A stretch of 64,000 nucleotides of DNA from Asanoa ishikariensis. Its GTDB lineage: Bacteria > Actinomycetota > Actinomycetes > Mycobacteriales > Micromonosporaceae. Where the stretch lies: the NCBI RefSeq assembly GCF_900107455.1, contig NZ_FNQB01000004.1:1-64000 (forward strand), read 5' to 3'. Both the position numbers and the translations under genes were made by a program. Below, piece after piece: positions 38,601 to 46,830 of the stretch (position 1 is the stretch's first letter; each line of letters starts with the position of its first letter). The notes under the pieces are model-generated. The model was given only the letters and a program-made list of their open reading frames with translations. It did no database searches and was not told the DNA's origin.

Positions 38601-41120
38601 ATGAGCATGATGTCCACGAGTCGGCGACAGTTCCTGCAACGACTGGGAGGCGCCATTGCTGCCGGAGCAGGCGTCACGTTGATTCCGGTCGGGTTCGCCT
38701 CGGCATCGCCCAACACCGGCCAGGCGTTGACTCCTGGCGATGCTGGCAGCGTGCCGACGTACCCGGGAGACCCCGGCTTTGTCGCCAGGAGTCCAGAGGA
38801 ACTGGCTGCCGCCAAAGCCAGTTGGGAAACGCCGGAATATGGCTACTACACCGGGCACAATCCCGCGAATCCCGGCACAGCGGTTGATTCCCCATGGCAG
38901 CTCGTCGCGGTGAACGCGTCCACCGCGTACGCCCTGGGCTACTTCGGGCAGGGCGTCGCGCTGGGCATGATGGATTCGGGCTACCGGACTACACACGAAG
39001 CATTTCAGACCGGGCTGATCGTTCCGGTGAGAGCGGAGGGTGTCTACGGCACGTCCGGCTTCGGGTATCGAAACGCAGCGACCCCGGGGAACCCGTTCAC
39101 CGCGGGGGAGCCGTTCACTGTGGCCGGTGATCAGGCGAGAACGACCGACTACAGCCACGGGACCGGCATGCTCGGAGTTACCTCCGGCATACGTGATGCC
39201 AAAGACCAGCACGGCATCGCCTTCGGATCGACGATGTATGTGGCCAAGACCGGCGGTTCCGACACCCAGTCGCACGGTCCCTTCCACGACTACGTCTACT
39301 GGCATACGGCCAACAAGGCACTGGTCGGTGCGGGCGCCCAGGTCATCAACAGCAGTTGGGGCTCTTTTGTCCAGACCATCGACAGAGCCCGCTTCGACGG
39401 TCGCGGAAACGATCTTGGGGTCAACGGCAACCTCGCCAACGCTTACCAAGTAGCTGGCAAAGACAGCGTCAGCCCCACGGCGATGGCGACCATTGTCCCC
39501 AACGAGTACCTGAAGGATCTGGAGTACCAGTACTTCTTCTTCCTGAAGAGTTATTCAAGAGGCGGCATTCAATATAATCCGCACCACCCCGGACTTTCCT
39601 TCATGGACGCCATCTGGGACGCCATCAAGGACAGCGGCACCGTCAACGTGCGGTCGTCCGGGAACAACGACTGGAGCAACCCGTATTTCCGCCCGGCGTA
39701 CCCCCTCTTCAATCCTGCGGCGGAAGGGCAGTGGGTAGCCGTTGGCGGGGTGCAACCGCCCACGGCCAGCAATCCCGAATACACCAAGCAGTCCGGGTTC
39801 AACGAGGCTGGGCTCGCCAAATGGTGGACCGTGTCGACCCCTTCGAACAGCGTTCGGACCACGAGTAGCGGTGGCGACACCAACTATTCGAACTCGAGCG
39901 GCACGTCACCGGCGACGCCCGTTGCGACGGCGGTGATGGGGGTTCTGCTCTCCCGCTATCCGAATATGGACGCCATGCAGGTGCGTGAGCTGATGTTCAC
40001 CACGGCGAACAACAAGATGTCCGACGGCGTGAGGTTCCTCGGCACCGGGCAAACCTCCCCCTCCGGGGCATCCATCGCCTGGACCGCTCCCGACGGTCTT
40101 CCGGACGATCGCTGGGGCTGGGGGATTCCCGATCTGGCCAAGGGCATGTACGGCCCCGGCCAGTTCCTGAGCCCCATGACGTACGACATGGACAAGGCGC
40201 CCCTGGACGTCTGGTCGAACGACATCAGCCAGATCGCGATCAAGGAAAGGGAAAAGGAAGATCTGCGGTGGCTGGCGGCCTACAAGAAGGAGGGCATCGC
40301 CTACGCCGGTGAGTTCAGCCCCAACGTGCTGAACCGGGACGGCACGCTTGACGAGCAGGCCTTCGTGCTTCAGGGCATTTTGGCCGATCCTGCCGTTCAA
40401 GCCATCACCGACGGCCATCCCGAGTTGTACGACAAGATCTCCTATGTGGACGCTGTCAAGTGGCGCAAGCGATGGATGGATGCGCGCGCGGCCCACATTC
40501 AGCACAAGATCCGCCACAACCTCTACACGGCTTCTCTGGTCAAGCAAGGCCGTGGCACGCTGATCATGACCGGCGACAACACCTTCAAGGGCCGCACGAC
40601 GGTCGAAGGCGGCAAGCTCGCGATCAACGGCTCGCACGCGAGCTCCGTCGACGTCAAGCGCGGCACGCTCAGCGGCACCGGTTTCGTGGCGGGCAGCGTC
40701 GACGTCCACAGTGGTGTGTTGGAGCCTGGCCTGTCGGCTGAGGAAGCGGCGTCCGCGGCGTCCCTCACCCTCACCGACGTCGTGCCCGGCAACGTCCTGA
40801 AGGTCGGCGGCGACGTGACCGTCGGCCGCGCGGGTAGCCTCGCCATCACCGTCTCCGGCGACCATGACTACACGAGCGTGCGGGCCGAGGGTGACCTGGT
40901 GCTGGGCGGCGAACTCGACCTGGACATTCGCGCGCGCCTCACTCCGGGCACGGTTCTGACGATCATGAGCGGCGACTCGATCAAGGGCAACTTCCATTCC
41001 CTGCCGGAACGGCGGGTCCTGAACGCAGGCCGCCACCTGCTCAGGGTGTCCTATCGGCACGGCGATGTGACGCTGACCGTCGTGCGGACGCTGCCCGGGG
41101 CAGGGTCCGACCGCGTCTAG
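38601..41120 (+). CDS. Tat-exported S8 subtilisin-like protease with autotransporter-type beta repeats
   Basis: ATG 38601 follows AAGGAG. The 839-residue product has a twin-arginine signal (RRQFLQRLGGAIAAGAG, Arg8-Arg9). The S8 triad is visible: Asp125 in LGMMDSGYRT, His186 in TDYSHGTGM and Ser436 in SSGTSPATPVATAVMG. After residue about 640 come GTLIMTGDNTFKGRTTVEGG, KLAINGSHASSVDVKRGTLS and GVLEPG, the beta-strand repeat seen in passenger domains of Gram-negative autotransporters. There is no outer-membrane barrel. A strong terminator follows. It probably acts outside the cell together with the upstream M20-like peptidase. Confidence 0.85.
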   Translation: MSMMSTSRRQFLQRLGGAIAAGAGVTLIPVGFASASPNTGQALTPGDAGSVPTYPGDPGFVARSPEELAAAKASWETPEYGYYTGHNPANPGTAVDSPWQLVAVNASTAYALGYFGQGVALGMMDSGYRTTHEAFQTGLIVPVRAEGVYGTSGFGYRNAATPGNPFTAGEPFTVAGDQARTTDYSHGTGMLGVTSGIRDAKDQHGIAFGSTMYVAKTGGSDTQSHGPFHDYVYWHTANKALVGAGAQVINSSWGSFVQTIDRARFDGRGNDLGVNGNLANAYQVAGKDSVSPTAMATIVPNEYLKDLEYQYFFFLKSYSRGGIQYNPHHPGLSFMDAIWDAIKDSGTVNVRSSGNNDWSNPYFRPAYPLFNPAAEGQWVAVGGVQPPTASNPEYTKQSGFNEAGLAKWWTVSTPSNSVRTTSSGGDTNYSNSSGTSPATPVATAVMGVLLSRYPNMDAMQVRELMFTTANNKMSDGVRFLGTGQTSPSGASIAWTAPDGLPDDRWGWGIPDLAKGMYGPGQFLSPMTYDMDKAPLDVWSNDISQIAIKEREKEDLRWLAAYKKEGIAYAGEFSPNVLNRDGTLDEQAFVLQGILADPAVQAITDGHPELYDKISYVDAVKWRKRWMDARAAHIQHKIRHNLYTASLVKQGRGTLIMTGDNTFKGRTTVEGGKLAINGSHASSVDVKRGTLSGTGFVAGSVDVHSGVLEPGLSAEEAASAASLTLTDVVPGNVLKVGGDVTVGRAGSLAITVSGDHDYTSVRAEGDLVLGGELDLDIRARLTPGTVLTIMSGDSIKGNFHSLPERRVLNAGRHLLRVSYRHGDVTLTVVRTLPGAGSDRV

Positions 41121-41130
41121 CCACGTGGCT

Positions 41131-41170
41131 TGGCCAGACAGGCTCAGGTTCGCCTGAGTCTGTCTGGCCA
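41131..41170 (+). terminator. Strong hairpin terminator with UUCG tetraloop
   Basis: 18-bp arms 41131-41148 and 41153-41170, with one G-T wobble, close on TTCG and are followed by GGCGTCTTTCTCG. It lies 11 bp after the S8 protease stop. Confidence 0.8.
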
Positions 41171-41482
41171 GGCGTCTTTCTCGCGCGGCGAAACCCGGAT
41201 GTCGAACCGACCGTTTCCCCGGCGAGGTCACCCCTGGCGGCTTCAGCGGGTCCGCGCACAAAAGACTCCCGTAGAGCTCGATGGCGGCCGAGACGTTCGC
41301 GGCCATGGGCACGATGACAGCCCGGACGCTCGTGCCCTCCCACGTGGGGCGCCTTCCGCGGACGAACCTCGAGATGGCCGACCTCGACGGGGAGGCGCAC
41401 CGCGGCGTCGAACGCATCTTTCCGCGATCGTTCAGATGCCTCGCTATGGCCCGGACCCGCTGCGACCTGGGACCCACAGCTC

Positions 41483-41540
41483 TTGACAGGGAGGGCGGGC
41501 CCGGCGTCTAATCCATGTCGTGACATACATGTCACGACAT
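41483..41540 (+). promoter_or_regulatory. Promoter with perfect 12+12 bp palindromic operator (MarR-type)
   Basis: TTGACA (41483-41488) and TCTAAT (41507-41512) are separated by 18 bp. Immediately downstream, ATGTCGTGACAT (41515-41526) and its exact reverse complement (41529-41540) flank two bases. This covers the expected start of transcription. The ribosome binding site AAGGAG and ATG 41554 follow. The MarR gene is the second gene of this transcript, so autorepression is the likely logic. Confidence 0.8.
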
Positions 41541-41553
41541 CTAAGGAGTCGCG

Positions 41554-42429
41554 ATGGCAGGCGTCACCCGGGTTGCGGTCGTCAGCACCGGCACCGTCCA
41601 GATCCGCCCCGAACACCGCGAGACGAACGGCACCCCGCTGATGTGGTGGCTCAACACGTCTCGCCGATGGACCGACCCCCTACCGATCAATGTGTACGTG
41701 ATCGAGCACGACAAAGGGCTCGTGCTGTTCGACACCGGCCAGGACCGCCGCTCGGTCACCGACCCGGGGTACTTCCCCGGCGGTCCGGCCGGCCACATCT
41801 ACCGCCGGCTTGCCAAGTTCGACGTTCCTGCGGGGGCAACCCTGACCGACCGCCTTCGCGAACAGGGCTACAACATCGGCGACGTGCGCGTTGCCGTCCT
41901 CTCCCACCTGCACCAGGACCACATCGGCGGCCTACGGGAGCTGCCCAGATCAGCGAAGATTCTGGTTCATGCCGCCGAGCTCGCGGCGGTCGACAAGAAG
42001 CTCGCAGTCTTCGCCGGCCTGATGCGGGAACACATCCGCGTGCCGGGCGTCAGCTTCACGGCCGTCACTCCGCAGCGCGTCGAGGACCCGGACCTCGCGC
42101 CGTTCTCCCACGCGCACGACGTCATGGGTGACGGCTCACTTATGCTGCTGCCCACCCCCGGGCATACGCCCGGGTCGATGTCGCTGCTGTTACGCGACCA
42201 GGGTCTGCCGCCCATGCTGTTCGTCGGCGACGTCACCTACGACGTGCAGCGCCTCGCAGCCGACCGCATCCCCGGCGTCGGCGACCCCACCGGACTGCAC
42301 GAGGTCACCCGGCGAGTCAACCTGTTGGCCGCCCGCCACCCGGGCATGCCGGTTCTCGCCGCGCACGACCCCGCCGCGGCCGGGCTCCTGGCCACGGCGG
42401 TGCGGGAACACGGCACGATGCGGGGGTGA
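41554..42429 (+). CDS. Metallo-beta-lactamase-fold hydrolase (lactonase-like)
   Basis: The 291-residue product has the MBL metal-binding motif SHLHQDHIGGL (H-x-H-x-D-H) at about residue 113, preceded by VIEHDKGLVLFDTGQD. LMLLPTPGHTPGSMSLLL follows, whose His is a further zinc ligand, then FVGDVTYDVQ. The layout matches the N-acyl-homoserine-lactonase-like branch of the family, but the substrate is not determined. ATG 41554 has AAGGAG 6 bases upstream. Its stop overlaps the GTG of the MarR gene (GTGA), so the two are translationally coupled. Expression is probably induced by a MarR ligand. Confidence 0.85.
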   Translation: MAGVTRVAVVSTGTVQIRPEHRETNGTPLMWWLNTSRRWTDPLPINVYVIEHDKGLVLFDTGQDRRSVTDPGYFPGGPAGHIYRRLAKFDVPAGATLTDRLREQGYNIGDVRVAVLSHLHQDHIGGLRELPRSAKILVHAAELAAVDKKLAVFAGLMREHIRVPGVSFTAVTPQRVEDPDLAPFSHAHDVMGDGSLMLLPTPGHTPGSMSLLLRDQGLPPMLFVGDVTYDVQRLAADRIPGVGDPTGLHEVTRRVNLLAARHPGMPVLAAHDPAAAGLLATAVREHGTMRG

Positions 42430-42899
42430 GAACAGCCGAGCAGCTTCGCTACTTCATCCTCGCCGCACAACGGGAAGGCAACCGCCAGCTGACCGTGATG
42501 CTGTCCGAGGTCGGCGTCACACCGGCGCAGTCGGAGGCATTGCGCATCCTCGCCGATCACGGCCCGCTCGCGCTCAAGGATCTCGGTGAGATGCTCGTCT
42601 GCGACACCGGCGCCAGCCCGAGCCGCATCGTCGATCGACTCGTCGCCGCAGCCCTCGTGGAAAAGACCACCGGCGAACAGGACCGGCGGCAGGTCAAGCT
42701 CACGCTCACCACGCAGGGCCGGGAGAAAGCCGCCCGCGTCGCGGAGATCGAGAACCAGCTCTACGACCTGCTCGACCGCGCTGGCGAGGGAGCGGACATG
42801 GGCGCCTTCATCAGCTTCCTTCGCGGGTTCACCCGGCAATCACCCGCCGGACTCGCCCTGGCGAACCGCCTCGACGCCGAAAAGAAGCACACGGAATGA
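42426..42899 (+). CDS. MarR-family transcriptional regulator
   Basis: The 157-residue product has the winged helix of MarR proteins: VTPAQSEALRILADHG, LALKDLGEMLVCDTGASPSR (recognition helix), IVDRLVAAALVEKTTGEQDR and the wing QDRRQVKLTLTTQGREKA. Start GTG 42426 overlaps the MBL gene stop. It probably binds the palindrome at 41515-41540 as a dimer and represses its own operon until a small molecule releases it. The SRPBCC gene 37 bp downstream is probably in the same transcript. Confidence 0.85.
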   Translation: MRTAEQLRYFILAAQREGNRQLTVMLSEVGVTPAQSEALRILADHGPLALKDLGEMLVCDTGASPSRIVDRLVAAALVEKTTGEQDRRQVKLTLTTQGREKAARVAEIENQLYDLLDRAGEGADMGAFISFLRGFTRQSPAGLALANRLDAEKKHTE

Positions 42900-42936
42900 C
42901 CGCGTCGCACAATGCGACATTCGCACGGGGGATTCA

Positions 42937-43383
42937 ATGACCTTCCAGCTACGCCTGGACATCGCTGCCCCAGCCGACAGAGTATTCGACTTCGTAGCCG
43001 ACTTCACGACCATGCCGATGTGGTATTCGGCGGTGCAACGCGTGGAGCGGGTCGAAGGCGTCGGCGGCCTCGGCACCCGGTATCGCGTATATCGGAACCT
43101 TCCCAACGGGCCCGCCCGCAACGAAGTGTCGATCACCAGTTACACCCAAGACCAGGAAGTCACCTTCACCTCGTTGAGCGGGCCAACCCCGTTCACCTAT
43201 CGCTACCTGGTCCAGCCTGGAGGCGGCACCACGAGACTCATCCTCGAGGGAACCATCAGCGCATCAGGGCTGACCGGCCCCGCCGCACTCCTGGGGCCGC
43301 TCGCCGAGCGACTCTTCAAAGCCGGGATGCGGGACAACCTCGGCCAGCTCAAGCAGCTCCTGGAGCAATCCCGTAACCCATGA
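42937..43383 (+). CDS. SRPBCC (START-like) family protein
   Basis: The 148-residue product begins MTFQLRLDIAAPADRVFDFV, the standard start of polyketide-cyclase/SRPBCC hydrophobic-pocket proteins. DFTTMPMWYSAVQRVERV follows, with WxxxV, then GTRYRVYR, and a C-terminal helix (LAERLFKAGMRDNLGQLKQL). Such proteins bind small hydrophobic ligands. GGGGG precedes ATG 42937. It follows the MarR gene with 37 bp between them and ends convergent with the lanB gene on the other strand, which marks the left edge of the RiPP cluster. Confidence 0.8.
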   Translation: MTFQLRLDIAAPADRVFDFVADFTTMPMWYSAVQRVERVEGVGGLGTRYRVYRNLPNGPARNEVSITSYTQDQEVTFTSLSGPTPFTYRYLVQPGGGTTRLILEGTISASGLTGPAALLGPLAERLFKAGMRDNLGQLKQLLEQSRNP

Positions 43384-43429
43384 CAGGTGATGGAACGATG
43401 GGGACGGATTCCGGGGCCAACGCCGACGG

Positions 43430-46400
43430 TCAGTTTCGGCGTCGATCTGCCCCGTGGCGGTCCTGTTCCAGCTTCGACCGGATCGCGTTTCCCGCCAGAG
43501 CGAGCACGTCGCTTTCGCGTCGACGATCAGTGCCGAAGACGCGATTGCAATGCAGGTGAGCGAACGACAGAGCTATCCGTTCGAGCTCTGCGGGAGCAGG
43601 GTCTGTGGCCTCGAGCCGAGTCACGTAGCCGCGGGCGCTGTCCCGCCGTCTCGCCCACGCGTCCAGAACGCTGCCGCAGCCCGGAAGGGCGGCGACGCCC
43701 GGCCGGTCCGCGCGCGTGTCGATCAGCTCCAGGATCTCGGCTCGCGAGGAGCGGAACGCTGCCCGTTGTGTTGGCTCGTTGCTCCATGCGGCCAGCCATC
43801 GCGCGATGGTCTCGGCGGGGCCAAAGGTGAGCAGCAGGTCGACGGCGCTGGCCGTCACGAGTCGGGTCCGGCCCGGCTCGTCCCCCCGCGTCAGGTCCAA
43901 CTCGGCGACCGCGGCGTCGCTGTCGGCCTGGAACACCCGCTCGGCCGCGTCGAGCACCTCCGCTCCGCCGTACCGTTCCTGCTCCGGGTCGTAGCTGTCG
44001 AGCACCAGGCGCTGACTCAGCCCGGCGCTCCAGTCGTGGAGCACCGCCAGCCCGGCCGACCAGAGGGCGGCCGATTCGCCTTTCACCCGGATCCGTAGAT
44101 GCGGTTCGGGGTCGGCGTAGCGCAGGTAGAACCAGCGGTCGAGCGAAACGGCGCGGCCGATCAGAGAGATCAGGTCGGGTAGGTGGTCGCGAATCACGTC
44201 ATCCTGACGTGCGGCGGCGCAGTAGACCTTGGCGTAGAGCCACTCGCCGCCCGGGCGGTGGAGCTGTTCACCGGTGCGCACCCTGGCGGTCGAGAGCGAC
44301 GGTTCCGAGTGGGGCTGCCGCCCCACGAGCGGGACGACCACCTCGCAGAGGTGCGGGCCGCGGTGGCCGAGCAGCCAGCCGTCACGGTAGTCCTCTCCGC
44401 CGGGAAGCTCGGTGATCACCGGTGGGGCCCGACGCACCTGCCGCCGCAGGATTCGGAGGTGTATCTCGTCGTCGAGGCACAGCGGGATACGCCGATCACG
44501 GTCTGCCAACAGGACCCTGTCGGGGATGCCTTCCTCGGCCTGCCAGCGACGTACCGCTTCGGTCCAGCGGCCCGGCTCGGCGTGGGCGGCGGATACCAGC
44601 GCCGTGCCGGCGGTGTTCCAGGACGCGGAGGACAGGATGGCGCGGCCGAGTCGCACCCGGGGCAGGAAGGGTGCGTGGCGAGTGGGACCCCAGCTCCACG
44701 GGAGCATCGCCCGCACCCCGTCGTCGCCGAGATCGCGCAGGAAGCGGACCACAGCGGGCAGGACGCCGTCCGCGCGGAGCAGGTCGAAGATGACGGGTCG
44801 GACGGCACGGCCGTCGGATAGCGAGACCAGGAACAAGCTTGCGGCGGTCGCACCGACGGCGAGCCGCCGCAGCGGTAGCTCGCCGGGTCGCCGCGGCGCG
44901 GTCGGCACGGAGACCGGGATCCGGCGGCACAACCACGACGGTGCCGCGGCGACGTTCGCTGCCCGGCCGGCGAGCGGCCGGTACTCCACTGTCGCGTCGG
45001 TGCGGCCGTCGCTGGCCGCCCGTACCACTTCCTCGATCTCGGTGCGAACGTTGTCGGGGAAGAGGTGGGTGAACCGTGCGAATGCCGTGCCCACCGGGTG
45101 GGTACCGAGATCGGGCGCGACGACGAGCCGGAAGTCGCCGGCGGACAGGGCATCGGCAGTGGGTGCCATCAGCCGGCCGTACAGCTCGAGAGACGCGGGA
45201 GCGGCGCCCCACGTGTCGTCCGCGAGCGTCGCGACGTCGTCCTCGGTGAGGACGACCTCGCGGTTGCGCTGTCGCGCCGCGTCGGTGACCAGCCGGGCCA
45301 GTAGGGCGCAGCGCGCGGGGTGTGGGTCGGGCGCGGGTTCGGGCCGGCCGCGCGACGGTGGTCCGAGACCGTGGTCCGGGGAGAGTAGCTCCAGCACCGG
45401 GACGAGCCGTTCGGTCCCGTACCGGTCGAGGAAACGTCGATGGTAGGCCGCCAACGGTCGCCAAGGCCGGCTCGGGGAGATCCGCCACAGCGCGTCGGCC
45501 GCTCGGGCGGCTTCTTGTGCGACCTCGCGAGGCAGCTCGATCGTCGCGTCGATCGCCAGGTCTACCTGGATCGGTGTGTCAGTCTGGTGCAGCGCGAGCA
45601 TCGGTTCGCTGGCCTGCCGCAACAGCGTGCTGCCGGTTCCCGGCGGTTGGCGGTCGTACGCGTCCAGGCGGCCCTTGATGTCGGCGAACACGCCGGCCCA
45701 CTGTGTGGTGGGCACGCGGTCCGCCCGGCCGACGACATGCTCCATGGGGTCCTGGCAGGCGCTGGTCGGTTCCAGGTCGGTCAACAGGAAGCGCAGCTCC
45801 ACCAGTCTGGCGATCAGGTCCGTGAGGCGCTCCCGCGGTACGACCGGAAAGGCGGTCGCAACCCGGTCCACCAGGTGACGGCAGTGGACGGGGTGCGCGG
45901 CGGCGGCCAGGACGGCGGCCACGACGGGTGTACGCCGCACGGAGGTCTCGGCCAGCTCGCCGGATCCAATGAGGACCACCCGGTCGCCGATCACCGAGTA
46001 CGCGTCGTCGGCGGTCAACCGCAACGCGGGCAGCAGCTCTCGCTCCATCCGCCGCAGCGCATGGCGCAACCACTCCCGGTCCGGTCGGCTGACCGTTCTG
46101 TGCCGGTCGCCGAGACGGACGCGCGCCTGGTCGGCCAGCCGGGCGGTGGCGACCCCGGCCAGCAAGCCGAACGGGGTCGCACGGGCGGCTGCCCGCAGGT
46201 GGTAGCCGGTGACCGACATGGCGATCCGCCACAGTTCGGCGGTGGGCGGAGGAGCCCCGCTCTGGTCGGTTGCCCGTGACCAGGCATCGGCGAGGCTTCG
46301 GCTGGCTACCTCGACCGCCTCCCGCAGCAGCGGGTCCCGGGCCAGAGCGCGCAGCCGGTCCACGAGCGCCGATCGGTCGTCGAGACCTGCCCGGTCCGGT

Positions 46401-46492
46401 GGCGGTGGCAGGTCGGAAGGCAGCGTCGGTACGCGCACGAGCATGAGGTCGAGGGCCCGGAACCTCAACGGCGACGGAATGGGATCGGGCAC
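43430..46492 (-). CDS. LanB-type lantibiotic dehydratase 1 (full length)
   Basis: The 1020-residue product starts at GTG 46492 (AGGAGG 4 bases upstream). Residues about 10-680 form the glutamylation (Lant_dehydr_N) domain, with FRALDLMLVRVPTLP, GYHLRAAARATPFGLLAGVA and RFLDRYGTERLVPVLELL. Residues about 720-1010 form the elimination (SpaB_C) domain: EWLYAKVYCAAARQDDVIRD, WFYLRYADPEPHLRIRVKG and LVLDSYDPEQERYGGAEVL. The family transfers glutamate from Glu-tRNA to Ser/Thr and eliminates it to give dehydroamino acids. The gene lies directly downstream of the Cys-free PIHETTLA precursor gene, separated by a strong hairpin. Its likely substrate is that peptide. No cyclase gene is adjacent. Confidence 0.9.
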   Translation of the reverse strand: MPDPIPSPLRFRALDLMLVRVPTLPSDLPPPPDRAGLDDRSALVDRLRALARDPLLREAVEVASRSLADAWSRATDQSGAPPPTAELWRIAMSVTGYHLRAAARATPFGLLAGVATARLADQARVRLGDRHRTVSRPDREWLRHALRRMERELLPALRLTADDAYSVIGDRVVLIGSGELAETSVRRTPVVAAVLAAAAHPVHCRHLVDRVATAFPVVPRERLTDLIARLVELRFLLTDLEPTSACQDPMEHVVGRADRVPTTQWAGVFADIKGRLDAYDRQPPGTGSTLLRQASEPMLALHQTDTPIQVDLAIDATIELPREVAQEAARAADALWRISPSRPWRPLAAYHRRFLDRYGTERLVPVLELLSPDHGLGPPSRGRPEPAPDPHPARCALLARLVTDAARQRNREVVLTEDDVATLADDTWGAAPASLELYGRLMAPTADALSAGDFRLVVAPDLGTHPVGTAFARFTHLFPDNVRTEIEEVVRAASDGRTDATVEYRPLAGRAANVAAAPSWLCRRIPVSVPTAPRRPGELPLRRLAVGATAASLFLVSLSDGRAVRPVIFDLLRADGVLPAVVRFLRDLGDDGVRAMLPWSWGPTRHAPFLPRVRLGRAILSSASWNTAGTALVSAAHAEPGRWTEAVRRWQAEEGIPDRVLLADRDRRIPLCLDDEIHLRILRRQVRRAPPVITELPGGEDYRDGWLLGHRGPHLCEVVVPLVGRQPHSEPSLSTARVRTGEQLHRPGGEWLYAKVYCAAARQDDVIRDHLPDLISLIGRAVSLDRWFYLRYADPEPHLRIRVKGESAALWSAGLAVLHDWSAGLSQRLVLDSYDPEQERYGGAEVLDAAERVFQADSDAAVAELDLTRGDEPGRTRLVTASAVDLLLTFGPAETIARWLAAWSNEPTQRAAFRSSRAEILELIDTRADRPGVAALPGCGSVLDAWARRRDSARGYVTRLEATDPAPAELERIALSFAHLHCNRVFGTDRRRESDVLALAGNAIRSKLEQDRHGADRRRN

Positions 46493-46515
46493 ATCGCCTC
46501 CTGGTGGGTGACCGG

Positions 46516-46546
46516 GGCGGGTGCGGGCCGCAGGCCCGCACCCGCC
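46516..46546 (-). terminator. Very strong hairpin between precursor 1 and lanB1 (partial terminator or mRNA stabiliser)
   Basis: 14-bp perfect arms (46516-46529, 46533-46546) around a three-base loop lie in the 64-bp gap between the precursor stop and the dehydratase start. No T-run follows. Such hairpins commonly keep precursor mRNA in excess over enzyme mRNA. Confidence 0.65.
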
Positions 46547-46556
46547 GGTGGTGCGG

Positions 46557-46688
46557 TCAGTGGCGGGGCGCGAGGGTGGTCTCGTGAATCGGGCCGGCCA
46601 GGGTGGTCTCGTGGATCGGCTCCTGCTCGCCGGTCGACGCCGTGCGCTCGTCGAGGTGGAGCAGGTCGTCGATGTCCGTGCTGTTCAT
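46557..46688 (-). CDS. RiPP precursor peptide 1 with tandem PIHETTLA repeats
   Basis: The 43-residue peptide starts at ATG 46688 with AAAGGGG about 8 bases upstream. The first 20 residues are acidic (MNSTDIDDLLHLDERTASTG) and contain LHLD, resembling the F/L-x-L-D recognition box of class I leaders. The C-terminal part reads EPIHETTLAG then PIHETTLAPRH: two nearly identical units with Thr pairs at 28-29 and 37-38. There is no Cys, so (methyl)lanthionine cannot form within it. Pro24, Pro33 and Pro41 flank the units. Its place upstream of lanB1 on the same strand makes it the likely substrate. Translation and modification are inferred. Confidence 0.75.
   Translation of the reverse strand: MNSTDIDDLLHLDERTASTGEQEPIHETTLAGPIHETTLAPRH
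46573..46620 (-). repeat. 27-bp tandem repeat inside precursor 1
   Basis: Two copies of a block beginning AGGGTGGTCTCGTG start at 46573 and 46600 on the plus strand and encode the duplicated PIHETTLA unit, with a nine-codon period. Near identity at DNA level points to a recent duplication. Confidence 0.8.
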
Positions 46689-46830
46689 CTCGGTGTCCCC
46701 TTTCGCTGTCGTCGGTGGTGGTCGTGCCTCCGGATGGCACGCAGCCGAGGTTGGCATCGGGTTCTACGCGAGACGTACACGCGTCGTCGACGAGCAGAGC
46801 GTGTGTAGGCAGCCGCGATTGGCTTGCAGG
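46689..46830. promoter_or_regulatory. Divergent promoter region between precursor 1 and the exporter
   Basis: This 142-bp gap separates the precursor gene (leftward) from the MFS gene (rightward) and must hold both promoters. No clear -35/-10 pair or SARP heptamer repeat was found by eye. Confidence 0.45.

Noticed and set aside
39906-41477. 523-residue minus-strand frame beneath the S8 protease
   Set aside because: It is antisense to clear catalytic-domain and repeat coding sequence; no motifs.
41554-43383. Inclusion of the lactonase/MarR/SRPBCC operon in the RiPP cluster
   Set aside because: It is convergent with lanB1, has its own regulated promoter and encodes no plausible peptide-modifying function, so the cluster edge is placed at 43.4 kb.
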